From contig OY856412.1 of the NCBI GenBank assembly GCA_963693085.1, forward strand, positions 1,063,910,744-1,063,974,743: a DNA stretch of 64,000 nucleotides. Direction: 5' to 3'. The stretch comes from Alisma plantago-aquatica. Its lineage: Eukaryota > Streptophyta > Magnoliopsida > Alismatales > Alismataceae. The position numbers were made by a program, and so were the translations under genes. The notes below the pieces were generated by a model. That model was not told the DNA's origin. It saw nothing but the letters and a program-made list of their open reading frames with translations, and ran no database searches. This document shows positions 1 through 9,706 of this stretch, piece after piece (the stretch's first letter is position 1; each line of letters begins with the position of its first letter).

Positions 1-510
1 TTTTGTCTTTGCGCCTGATGCCATCTCGATACCATCGACGCGGGTCGATGGTATCGACAAACCTGTAGTGACAGTTTTGTCTTTTTGTGTCGTTGTAGCT
101 CCACTAGTTGATAGTATCGACATATGAGTCGATAGTATCGACTCACTTCTCGCCAGCAACCTGACTATATCTCGATATCATCGACATCCCTTTCGATAGT
201 ATGGACTTTCTTCTGGTCCTTGCGGCTGGCAACCTGTGGTCTGGTCGATGGTACTGACCACTGTCGATGGTATCGACATTAGCAGATACTTGTTTTTCCT
301 GAAATTGACACACAAAACCACATAAGTCTACACAAAACGTATTCTTTTGATAATTAATACTCAAAATGCTGAAATAAGGGAAATTTGACATAAAGAAGTA
401 GCATAGACCAAAGTAGATGAATTATGCAACATTAACCACGAAAATGACTAATAAATGCATAAAACACATATCAAACAAGTCTATAAATGCGACTCAAAAT
501 CATCGCATCA
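1..510 (-). repeat. 3' LTR of the Athila-like element, partial
   Basis: Positions 1-510 match 8219-8747 with scattered substitutions and one 19-bp length difference. The LTR begins (minus strand) with TGATGCGATG next to a purine-rich tract. Only the U3 part is inside the window, because the 5' LTR indicates a full length near 1.6 kb. Confidence 0.85.
25..277. repeat. Palindromic 15-mer array in the 3' LTR (8 copies)
   Basis: Copies of GTCGAT-NNN-ATCGAC or close variants start at 25, 44, 107, 128, 171, 192, 244 and 263. They form four pairs with start-to-start distances of 19, 21, 21 and 19 bp. The two members of a pair are often reverse complements (centres ACC and GGT), so a pair can fold into a stem of about 15 bp with a 4- or 6-nt loop. 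Copies at 171, 192 and 244 carry substitutions. Confidence 0.9.
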
Positions 511-525
511 AACTCCCCTAAGCTT
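511..525 (-). other. Polypurine tract beside the 3' LTR
   Basis: The minus strand reads AAGCTTAGGGGAGTT immediately before the LTR start TGATG. This is the expected place and composition of the plus-strand primer of a Ty3/gypsy element. The adjacent motif with GAGGACGAGCAA on the minus strand is common at this point in plant gypsy elements. Confidence 0.8.
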
Positions 526-1998
526 GAACATTGCTCGTCCTCGAGCAACTAAACCTTAGAATAGAATTGCCAGAGTCAACTAAAGAACAAAGCATCACAA
601 CAAACATCCCATATGACTCCCACCAGACATTCGCATCCCGGCCCTCGCTAACCACAGAATGATAATTACCCTAAAGGCGACAGAAATCATCCATAAAAGA
701 TATCAACCTCAAAACTGATGAACACTATCACATAAGGAAGTTAACATAATAAAATTCACCGGTCCAGACCTAGTGCATCTTGTGATCTCCTATAGTACGT
801 TGCTCGCCCTAACTACCATCTACATGGAAGCAGTTCTCCTGATATTCACAAGTGAGGAAAAAATCACGGTGGCCTACCGATCCGAGCAACGGGTGGATGG
901 AATGGGTGGCTAATGGAAGAAGTGGAGGAATTATACGATTTCAACATGCATAAAACAAAAATGCCCTAAATGATGCAAATGCACATGAAAAATGCCCTAA
1001 TGCCTAAGATTGGGTGGAATGATGCATGCACTAACATTCTGTCTCAAAATGAGATGGATATCTAATTGAGCTACATCATGTACTCACTCATCTTAAATGC
1101 AGGTGAGATTATGTTCCTTTCTCCTTCTTATTCTACTTGCTTCTTAATGACTTTCTATGTTTTTTTCAATTACATTTTTTCAGATTTTTTTTCTTTTTTT
1201 TTCAAGCCCTTATATCCATAATCAACAATGAATTCTTTAATGCGCTTACTTTTTCTGCATAACTCGAATATTTGAACTACTTATAAGGTATAGAACAATT
1301 TAATTCACCATCAAAGAAGAAATGAGGTACATGATATACTCTATGCATAAAAGTTATGAATGCAACTAAATGACATGCACCCAAGGGTAATGTGCATGTA
1401 TAACTGTTCTATTTTTTATTTTTCATGCAAAACATATGAAAGTGGTTGCAATGCAAGTCCTATCTACATGTCATGCAATCAAAAAGGTTAAAACCGTACT
1501 TTACTTCCAAATCTTGTGGTGGATTGTGAACAACAATGAGGTGGACAGATCACAAGACTAATTGACTGAACCTTTGAAAAGTATTATGTGTCCCTCCTTA
1601 CATACCTATGTAGTAGTTAAGAGGTTTCTCTCTCTTACTTCAAATTAGAGCCTCATTATCATTTGGTCAGTTTAGGATCAAACAACCAATTCCGTCCACT
1701 TTCATGAATCATAAGGAATGTACAATTGTGATTTTCTATTTTCAAGTTGACAAAACCAATCATTTTTTTAAGTGATCAAAGTTGAACAACACTCAAGCTT
1801 GCGAACACTCAATTTTTTTTAATTTTCCCTTAATTCCCATGTACATGCAACTGAGATGATACAAGACCTAAGACATCCACGATTACACTAGATAGAATGT
1901 GGATCCTACAAACAAACTAAGATTGCAAGAAACAAATGACAGGAAACAAAAGCAATAAAACTAAAAATAGAGAAAATAAAAGATAGAGTTGTTCCAAC
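526..1998 (-). other. Non-coding 3' region of the Athila-like element
   Basis: About 1.5 kb between the env-like frame and the PPT. No long open frame or known domain is visible on either strand. It is AT-rich, with short runs of T and repeated ATGCA words near 940-1030 and 1370-1500. A long untranslated tail at this site is usual in Athila elements. Confidence 0.6.
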
Positions 1999-2014
1999 AC
2001 CCCCTAAGCTTGAA
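1999..2014 (-). other. Second PPT-like sequence
   Basis: The minus strand reads AAGCTTAGGGGGTGTT, nearly the same as the true PPT at 511-525. It lies just after the stop of the env-like frame and 1.5 kb upstream of the 3' LTR. It could be an extra plus-strand priming site or a duplicated relic of the terminal PPT. Confidence 0.45.
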
Positions 2015-2071
2015 TTCGACTATGGCCTCATAGTCAAAAACAATCTTAAAGGTTGGAACAGAGATACCGAT

Positions 2072-3660
2072 TTACTCTTCAGGCGGAGGCGGGTACTGTG
2101 GAGCCGTGGGGTCCCAAGATGGATACTCCCCCTGGAAGCTCGAATCAAACTGGGCCCTAGGTGGAGGTTGTAGATAGCCTCCAAAGAAGTTTTGGCTCCA
2201 ATAGTGATCGTAAAAGGGCTGCTGTTGCATCTCCATCCTATGCAACCTGTCATGAATCTGTTGTTGGTTGTCGAGGAGAAGACGCTCGTTCTCGAAGATT
2301 GCCCTTTGATTGTCCAGTAACCGATTTGTAGTCTCTTGAATACTGGTGTACATCGTCGTGTGATGCTGCTGCGTCTGCTGTATATCATGCAGCATAGCAT
2401 ACATGCCCTGCATAGAATAGATATCCTCGCTTGGCTGCGAGGGCGGTGGTGGTGGCAGAGGCTGCGAAGATGAAGATTCACCCGGATGCATGCGAGGATG
2501 CTTCCGTGGTGCCACTCGTTCCCGAAGAGGAGTGTAGGCCTCCTCTTCCTCTTCAGCCTTATTGTCATTGTTGTCGTCGTCATCGTTGCCGCCGTCTTCA
2601 TCGGAGTCAGCAATGTCTATGATAGGCCATCAAAAGTGTTGCACCCCTTCGATGTTGAAGACCGGATTGAGAAGTGAGCATTCTTGGTAAGCATGGTTTA
2701 CATGACAATGAGCATACGGTAAACCATCTCGAAGCAGGATCAAATTTTAACGGTGAAGATGCTGCACATTGACCTTGCTTCGGCTGGAGAGCGGGGTCAA
2801 AGTAGAGAAATTCAGCCCGAGGTAGTGCGCCAGTGGAGTAATAAGTCCTCCAAAGTGAATTGGAGCCCTCCGTGTGCTCCGCTAGACTTCCAAGACCCGC
2901 TACAGAAAGAAGGCTCCCCAGTTGCATTCTTGGCGCTTCAGGAGTTTATACAAGAAAAATAGATCCGACTCCTAGAATTTGATAAGGGATAGATCACCCC
3001 TAGCAAATAAGGTAGAACTCAGCATCCAGTGGAGTATTCGTATGAATGGGTGCTCGAAGTCGGCTACCGCAGCATTGTGGTAGCTCACTGACTTGCCTGG
3101 CGGCACCGTCACAAGCTCGACGAAGATCGGGTCGTAGTCAGTGCGATTGTCCGGCCACTGGTTGTCTGACCGCGAATGATTCCAGTTGAAGATCTTGTTG
3201 AACTACCGGAGTGTAAGGGTGTAGTCGATGTTGTACAACTAGAAAGACACCCAACCCTTGATCCACTCGCGTTCGGTGGCTATGACGTCATTGGGTACAA
3301 CGCAGACGTCCAGCGATGCATAAACTCAGCCACCAGCTCCTTGTACGTAGGCCACTCGCCGAAAAACGGCTGGCCATCTGCATGAAACTCCAGCTCATCA
3401 TGCCTTCTTCCCGTGTGTCGGGCTTGCCCCTTCAGAACGTAGTCGAGGTTGGCTTCGAACCCCAAGTTGAAGATTGTTTCCCGTTCAACATAACGGGTCA
3501 GCTCGATCTTTCTCTTTAGAATCTCCTCGTAAATATTCTTGACCTCTTTGGATGGATGAATCAGCCGCGGGTGTGAAATTGACGCGGTAGGTGGTGGCAC
3601 GAATTCTGGGATTTCCATCGGGTCGACGCGTGATGAAGATGCACCAGCAACATGCACCAT
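2072..3660 (-). pseudogene. Athila-type 3' ORF (env-like, plant transposon protein domain), broken
   Basis: Athila elements carry a third frame between pol and the 3' LTR, often called env-like; its N-terminal part matches what databases call the putative plant transposon protein domain. Here it starts at ATG 3660 with a Ser/Pro-rich leader, then a domain rich in aromatic and charged residues to about 3280, where the frame shifts. A second part in another frame runs through 2962-2607 and includes a FARGD-like motif and a GGLIT-like motif typical of the family. The C-terminal 147 codons (2515-2072) are open: an acidic stretch, then SSSSQPLPPPPPSQP, a Gln-rich helical region and a proline-rich tail. 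At least two frameshifts and several stops break it. No signal peptide or clear membrane segment was seen. The role of this protein is unknown. Confidence 0.65.
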
Positions 3661-4605
3661 GACCGCGACAGAAAGAGAAATAGAGAGAGAGCTTGGTGAA
3701 GATCGGAGAAAGAAATCTCCGCTCGATGAAGAACATGCTCGGTGTTGCTCGTCGTCGGGCTCAGATCACTCTGGAATATGCTCGGCACAGGTGGATGAGG
3801 ATTTCTCTAGAGTTGTGATGTCATATGACGACAATCCTTCTCATATATAGCCGTGGCCGGCGCTGCTGTATGCCCGTCGATACCATCGACTCGGGTCGAT
3901 GGTATCGACATGGGTAGTACAATCTGTACTGCCACAAGTATCGACGGTCGTCGATGGCTCGATCTGTCGGGCCCGGATTACTGACGCGTCGATACTATCG
4001 ACGTGAGTCGATGGTATCGACGCGTCCCCCGGATCGACTTCCTAGTTGCTACGATCGACGTAGATCTTTCCTCGTGGATTGTTGATGTGGCGCGTCGATA
4101 CTATCAACGCAAGTCGATAGTATCGACTCTCTGATTAGGGCAAACCCTCGCGAGGCCCGGCCACCGCCTTCTGTGTATGAATGTGTCGATACCATCGACA
4201 GGCCCGTCGATGGCATCGACTTTACTGAGACGATTCGTTCTGAAAATCTCCAGAGATCTCGTGAGTATCGACACCCATGTTGATACCATCGACCTCTGCT
4301 TGCGATCTTCCTGTTGGTATGTCGATACCATCGACGAGGCCGTCGATAGTATCGACGCAGTGCAATTTCTGCAGTCGCCAACCTGTACCATGGTCGATAC
4401 CATCGACACAAGGGTCGATGGTATCGACTCTGCCTCAGTCCTGCACATGTAGCAAATGATCATGGTATCTTTGTTACACTGAAACCTAAGTTAAAACAAA
4501 TCAAACTACGAATGTAAAGGAACTAAACTAAAGTACCGATGGTTGGGTTGCCTCCCAACAAGTGCTCTTATTTAACGTCTTAGGTAGACGACTTGAAGGT
4601 CGTCA
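3661..4605. other. Spacer where pol would be expected, repeat-rich
   Basis: In a complete Athila element, reverse transcriptase, RNase H and integrase lie between protease and the 3' ORF. Here only about 950 bp separate the protease stop (4606) from the ATG at 3660. No RT or integrase motif is seen in any frame. The central part is GC-richer than the surroundings and packed with the 15-bp palindromes. Confidence 0.7.
3876..4428. repeat. Internal palindromic 15-mer array (13 clear copies)
   Basis: Clear copies start at 3876, 3895, 3988, 4007, 4094, 4113, 4185, 4206, 4279, 4321, 4342, 4393 and 4414. Degenerate copies start near 3931, 3950 and 4258. Pair spacings are 19 bp (3876, 3931, 3988 and 4094 pairs) or 21 bp (4185, 4258, 4321 and 4393 pairs). 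All pairs are clustered within 550 bp of otherwise unrelated sequence. Most pairs are inverted, so the transcript could form a series of short hairpins. Confidence 0.9.
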
Positions 4606-6803
4606 TCAACTTAGTACTTTGGAGAAGGTTCCCAAAGGATTGCGTGGCAGCTTGAACTCCACTCGATCTTGACCATTCCCCAACGTCAGAGTACCTCTCC
4701 CAATTGCAGTGACTACATCGGCCGTTGCTTGAAACGGCCTAACCAATAGCATCTCGCAACTTTGAAGCTGTGGCATATCCATGATGACGAAATCTACAGG
4801 AAAGATGAACTTGTCTACCTTGACGAGTACATCTTTGCAAACTCCGTATGGCTTTACAATGGACCCATCTGCCAACTCAATAGTTGCCGTTGACTTCTTC
4901 ATGTCCTTCAACCCAAGCTTTTTAAATGTGGACAGTGGCATAAGGTTAATGCTCACGCCCAAATCACATTGAGCTCGTGGAAAGTGTCGATCGCCTATCA
5001 AACATGGGATATAAAAGCTTCCTGGGTCTTTCTTCTTCTGTGGCAAACTCCCATGGATGATTGAGCTCACCATTTCATTCATCCGACAAACATCTGTGTC
5101 TTTAATCCGCCTCTTCTTGTTGATGATTTCTTTGATAAACCTCCCATAGGCGGGAATCTTCTCAATCATTTCCACTAACGGAATGTTGATATGAAGTTTT
5201 CTGAACATCTCCAAGAATTTTCTATAATGTCGGTGCTCTTTCTTCGGCCTAGGGTTGTCCGGACTAGACACAACTGCCTCATTCAAACGCTTATGAGATG
5301 GCACATATGAGCTTTTCAGGGCAAGCTCTCCTAAGCTTGCTTCAATGACTCCCTCTGGTGTAGACTTTGTTGGAACATCATCAACAGGTACAACTTGCGG
5401 TGGCTCCTCTCTCGCAATGAATGTTTCTGCACCTTGACAAATGGCCTTCACTTGCTCTTCTTGCCTAGGCGGGGGTGTGGCCATCATGGGCTCTTGGCGG
5501 GATTTTCTGAAAGGAGTGTATCCGCCTGGTAGTCCATAATGACTGCGAGGATAAGGTATTGTCGGTATAGCCTCCGTATCAAACATCATTTTGCTTTTGT
5601 CCTTGATCTCTGCAACCGGGGGTTCTCCCTTATTAATCACAGACATGTATTTAACTTTATGATGTGCTTGAACCACATCTGCATTCCTAGCATGTCTCTG
5701 CTGATTGGCATGCTTGATGGCCACCACTTCATTTGAAATATGGGTCACGGTGGTTTCTAACGCCCACATTTGTGCTCCATGACTTTGCAGTGTCTGCCCA
5801 AATTTGGTCAAGATGTCACCCTGGGACTGCAGTTGTTTACTGAACATACTCATCATCTCCTGATTCTGCTGCACCATTTGACTAAGCAACTCAGTGCTCT
5901 TATCTTTAGCTCTAGGTTGTGGTTTTGCATCAGGATCTTGTAGGAAGTTATTAGGATCCTTCCATGAGAACTTCTTGTCCCTCCTCCAAGCATAATCATT
6001 GTTTCTATAGCCCTATTGTTGCATGAATTTGACTTGGGCTTCCTCATCAGACGATGCATCTTCCTTGGCTAGCAATTTCTTGGCTAGAAGATCTAGCTTG
6101 TCATTCAGCTCCTTTATGGCTCTGGACTCACCTGCAGCTTTAACTTGTTCCGGTGCATCCCTATCGCCCCAAGATTGCTTTTTCGCCATATTTTTCAGAT
6201 CTCCCAACACCTGGTATCTGTGTTGTTCAAGAAAAATCCTGAACCTGCTGAATCAAGGTTACTTCAATCATGCTCAGAGAGAGAAAAATAGAATATTTTA
6301 ACTTGCTTCTCCTTATCCAGACCATGGTGTGGGCACCTTCTCAACATAATCTGAAAACGTTCCCACGTCTCCGAGTAGGTCTCACCTGCCTTCTGAGTGA
6401 AATTGTGAATCTTTTTGATCAAATCATTGGTCTTCTCAGGCCGGAAGAACCTCTCAAAGAATACCTCGACCATATGGTTCCATGATTCCACATATTCACC
6501 GTCGAGGTTGTACAACCACTCACTTGCAGCTCCTTCCAGAGAACTCGGGAACAATTTTAAGTAGAGTACATCCTATGGGAATCTGTCAATCTTGACCATG
6601 TCACAATTTTCTACAAATTGACTGATATGCGTAACTGGGTCTTCATTCTTAAGCCCATGGAATGGGTTATATTTCACCAAATTTATTAATGTAGGATCAA
6701 TTTTGTATGTTGGAATGTTAATTGCCTGCTTCTTTATTGGCCCTTTCGACACAGATGAGGAAGAAGCCTTTATCTTCTCCCATATTGTCTGTTCCTCCGC
6801 CAT
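4606..6803 (-). pseudogene. gag: Athila-like gag-protease, three stops and a frameshift
   Basis: Gag forms the retrotransposon particle and the protease matures it. I place the start at ATG 6803 (MAEEQTIWEK). A capsid region follows, with FHGLKNEDPVTHI and, after the first stop, the helix WERFQIMLRRCPHHG that marks plant retrotransposon gag. Breaks are an in-frame TAG at 6573, a TGA at 6264, a frameshift between about 6265 and 6210, and an in-frame TAG at 6013. From 6012 to 4606 the frame is open: a Gln-rich stretch, a basic linker, FLEMFRKLHINIP, then the Athila protease-like domain with CDLGVSINLMP (usual form DLGAS in place of DTG). The frame ends at 4606 soon after the protease, and no RT follows. 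Confidence 0.85.
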
Positions 6804-7094
6804 CTCTTCTTGTTCGGATTCTGAGTTTATTTCTTCCAGATGGTCTTGCTCGTAATCGTCCTTGTCTTCCAATCCCCGGCAGTGGAACCTCTCGTGCGTG
6901 CCTCGTGTAGTCGGTACTACGCGTCTGCACCATGCACAATACCTGCAAATAGAAAAATTCAATTTCAGTACAGTGCTTGACGATTGCAAATATTTAGAAA
7001 ATAAATTATAAATTTTTGAAATGATAATAAATAAAATAAAAATGTGGCCTAGAGTGGCCTCTTGCAGCACTCGTACTGCCGACAATTTGCCGTA

Positions 7095-7112
7095 TCCCCG
7101 GCAACGGAGCCA
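7095..7112 (-). other. Primer binding site, tRNA-Asp type
   Basis: The minus strand reads TGGCTCCGTTGCCGGGGA, one base different from the tRNA-Asp-complementary PBS (TGGCGCC...) usual in Athila/TAT elements. It fixes the minus-strand orientation and places the 5' LTR edge within about 10 bases, near 7119. Confidence 0.9.
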
Positions 7113-8076
7113 AAAACTAAACACGAATTTACCGTGCGTAGAAACGCAAGTATACGCATCAATGTAATATAGGCCTTTGTGAGGCCTGAGTCGAACTCAG
7201 GGATACGTAAATTGTCGGAGACTCCTACTAACTACTCGCGATCAGCTAAACCAATTAAATAGTTGAGGGTTATTGAAATTAAAAGAAAAAAATAAAACAA
7301 AACAAAGCAATCGATTAAATGTTTAGTTTAATCAATTCAAAATGAGATCTTTAGGATTGCGGTTTCACCGCGGGTTTTCATTATATTAAATTCTATGCAG
7401 TCACTCAATTTGATCTCTCTATCTGGGTAGTGGCCTGAAATCAGAATTGCCCACTGTCGTGGTACTATTCACTACCTACGTCTAGGTCGGTTCCACTGTC
7501 GTAGTAACCTATACCCTAAACTAGGTGCATTAAAAACAATCTCTCGGTATCCACCATTAACCTTACACCACCTTGTTCAAGGGATTTGTCAATTAATGTA
7601 AATTCCGTCTCTTTTCAACCATTAATTCTTCTTTCAAAGCAATTAAGGGCATTAGATTATTATTATGGTGATCAAGCATAACAATATAATTGAGAAAACG
7701 AAATTATACCACGGATTTAAGAGATAAGATATGATTTACTATGATAAAATTGTCATACAATGAATTCCTGGGCTACTCCCGGTCTTAAAGACAAAGGGGA
7801 TTAGCCCCGCATGTTCATCTCAGAGCAAAATGTGGAGTAGAAAAAGGGAAACATGGAGAAAAACGTGATTGAGTGGTGAAACCCCTGAACGGAGAAGATC
7901 TAATCGATCCTTGGCATGGAATACACGTTCTCCCGCCTTTCGATGGTGGAAATCGTCTTCTTCGGTGTCCGGATCGGTTGGGGCGTGCTTCTGGGCTCCG
8001 TTCTTCTCTCCACACCTTCTCGGGACGTGTGCAGCGGCTAATGACGTGATGATTCCCTCCTAGGCGCCGTCATTAG

Positions 8077-8085
8077 GTATATTTC
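8077..8085 (-). promoter_or_regulatory. Candidate TATA-like element of the 5' LTR
   Basis: The minus strand reads AAATATACC, between the palindrome array (8157-8514) and the GC-rich segment. It is a weak match, chosen by position. A transcription start just left of it would put the palindromes about 70-430 bp upstream. Confidence 0.3.
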
Positions 8086-8156
8086 CCGAGTTAGGTCGCT
8101 AATTAATCACAGCCGTCGGATTAAGATCAATCAGAAGCAAACTCATATCTGACGGT

Positions 8157-8514
8157 TTCGATACCATCGACGCGGGTCGATGGTATCGACCTAGTGCGAT
8201 ATCGGTAGTTTCTTTTCTTTTTGTCTTTGCGCCTTATGCCATCTCGATACCATCGACGCGGATCGATGGTATCGACAAACCTGTAGCGACAGTTTTGTCT
8301 TTTTGTGTCATTGTAGCTCCACTAGTCGATAGTATCGATATATGAGTCGATAGTATCGACTCACTTCTCGCCAGCAACATGATTGTATCTCGATACCATC
8401 GACATCCCTGTCGATAGTATCGACTTTCTTCTGGTGCTTGCGGCTGGCAACCTGTGGTCTGGTCGATGGTATCGACCACTATCGATGGTATCGACCACTA
8501 TGGATGGTATCGAC
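8157..8514. repeat. Palindromic 15-mer array in the 5' LTR (11 copies)
   Basis: Copies start at 8157, 8176, 8243, 8262, 8325, 8346, 8389, 8410, 8462, 8481 and 8500. Spacings inside groups are 19, 19, 21, 21, 19 and 19 bp. The last group has three members, where the matching place in the 3' LTR (244-277) has two. That accounts for the 19-bp length difference between the LTRs. Confidence 0.9.
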
Positions 8515-8747
8515 AGTAGCAGATACTTGTTTTTCCTGAAATTAACACACAAAACCACATAAGTCTACACAAAACATATTCTTTTAATAATTAATACTCA
8601 AAATGATGAAATAAGGGAAATTTGACATAAAGAAGTAGCATAGACCAAAGTAGATGAATTATGCAACATTAACCACGAAAATGACTAATTAATGCATAAA
8701 ACACATATCAAACAAGTCTATAAATGCGACTCAAAATCATCACATCA

Positions 8748-9048
8748 CTCACCCGTGTTAAAAGTAATGTAAAATAGGTTAGAAACCTAGGTGAAAAGGG
8801 AAATCACAAAGTAATAATGAAATCATCAAGTGATGATAATATGCATATAATAAAGTTCTGGATATACTTGAGTTTCAATTCAGGTGCCAATTTTAGTAAA
8901 AAAATGAAAATTGCAATGCTAATGAAAAGTGGTTAAGCCAATTAAGCAGGGTGCTAACCCTAAGTTTTGAAAATAAGATGAGCTATCATTCACCTAGTCT
9001 TAGTAGGCCTGAATTTTGGGGATAACATTCCTTTTAAGGAGGGGTGAA
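8748..9048 (+). other. 3' tail of a Tekay/Del-like gypsy interior with PPT
   Basis: The sequence at 9031-9048 (TTTTAAGGAGGGGTGAAA) resembles the purine-rich end of plant Tekay/Del interiors just before the LTR. Upstream no reading frame can be followed. The Athila-like element inserted at 8748 and removed or displaced what lay to the left. Confidence 0.4.
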
Positions 9049-9706
9049 AGTAATATCCTCAATGTAGGTAAAATTGAATGATATAAATATAAAGCATGTC
9101 ATGATAAATAATTTTCTCCAGTGGTATTATTTATGGAATACCAATGTCCTTGTGGCATAAGTTAAAGAAAGGGGATTTGTACATGAAGTGGTACTAATGT
9201 CCTTTTGTTATGATAAATGAAATAATTCTAAGGTTTCCAAAAGAAATATGATTTATGGTGTTTTCATAATCAAAGGATAATTATCTAGTCACGAGTGACA
9301 ACACCATGGTTGGGTGTGTTCTGTAAAGTTTTTAGCTGCTCCTTTGAATGACCTTGCTATTGAACTTGCTTTCTGACTAAGTCCCGGTCTCGAAGGATTC
9401 TCAATATTAACTCCTAGCCCTCAAGAAGAGGTTATAAAAAAGACTTGAAATGAAATTCTTACTGAGTATCTTAATCATATGATAGTGTATACTGACTATT
9501 AAGTTTGGTATTAGATTGAATAGGCTGATAAGAAATCAATTTAATACTTATAAAAAGAACCAAAGAACAGAGGATAATTTAAATCGTTTGATGGTGCCTC
9601 GTGTGGCCTTTTAGAATAAAAGCAAAGAGTTTATTTAAAAGAGTATCTTCTTTCCTAGTTGGTGTTGTGATTAAATAATCTTGGAAAATTTGAGTTTATG
9701 GGTACT
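9049..9706 (+). repeat. Start of a gypsy LTR, degenerate
   Basis: Directly after the PPT-like tract the sequence AGTAATATCC matches the family start TGTAATATCC with one change. About 650 bp of AT-rich DNA without frames follow, up to another LTR-like start at 9707. Confidence 0.35.

Larger units (their letters stand above)
1..8747 (-). mobile_element. Non-autonomous Athila-like Ty3/gypsy LTR retrotransposon
   Basis: The terminal repeats at 1-510 and 8219-8747 align along their whole length and share the same end (TGATG on the minus strand). Read on the minus strand, the order is 5' LTR, tRNA-Asp-type PBS, gag, protease, repeat-rich spacer, env-like ORF, long 3' untranslated stretch, polypurine tract, 3' LTR. 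Gag-protease and the 3' ORF resemble the plant Athila lineage. No reverse transcriptase, RNase H or integrase is visible between protease and the env-like frame, so the element would need enzymes from another copy. The 3' LTR is cut by the window start. The bases right of the 5' LTR (CTCAC at 8748-8752) would be one target duplication copy; the other lies outside the window. Confidence 0.85.
7119..8747 (-). repeat. 5' LTR of the Athila-like element
   Basis: The outer edge is 8747, fixed by alignment with the 3' LTR end at 510. The inner edge is set only by the PBS, so it is approximate; the length is about 1.63 kb, normal for Athila. U3 (roughly 8747-8090 on the minus strand) holds the palindrome array. 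A GC-rich segment at 7830-8060 probably corresponds to R. The inner end, with the GAGTCGAACTCAGGGA region at 7187-7203, resembles U5 of plant gypsy elements. Confidence 0.8.

Noticed and set aside
25..277. CRISPR-like array
   Set aside because: The repeats are 15 bp, mostly inverted, and separated by only 4-6 bases within pairs; the setting is a plant retrotransposon. They do not have the direct repeats with regular unique spacers of a CRISPR.
2020..2613. 197-codon minus-strand frame
   Set aside because: It overlaps the 147-codon frame 2515-2072 in another register. The latter has the Ser/Pro and Gln-rich composition of the family tail; the longer one is basic and looks like a shadow.
6573..7124. 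Gag start at 7124
   Set aside because: That start would overlap the PBS and leader. The ATG at 6803 begins the part that looks like gag.
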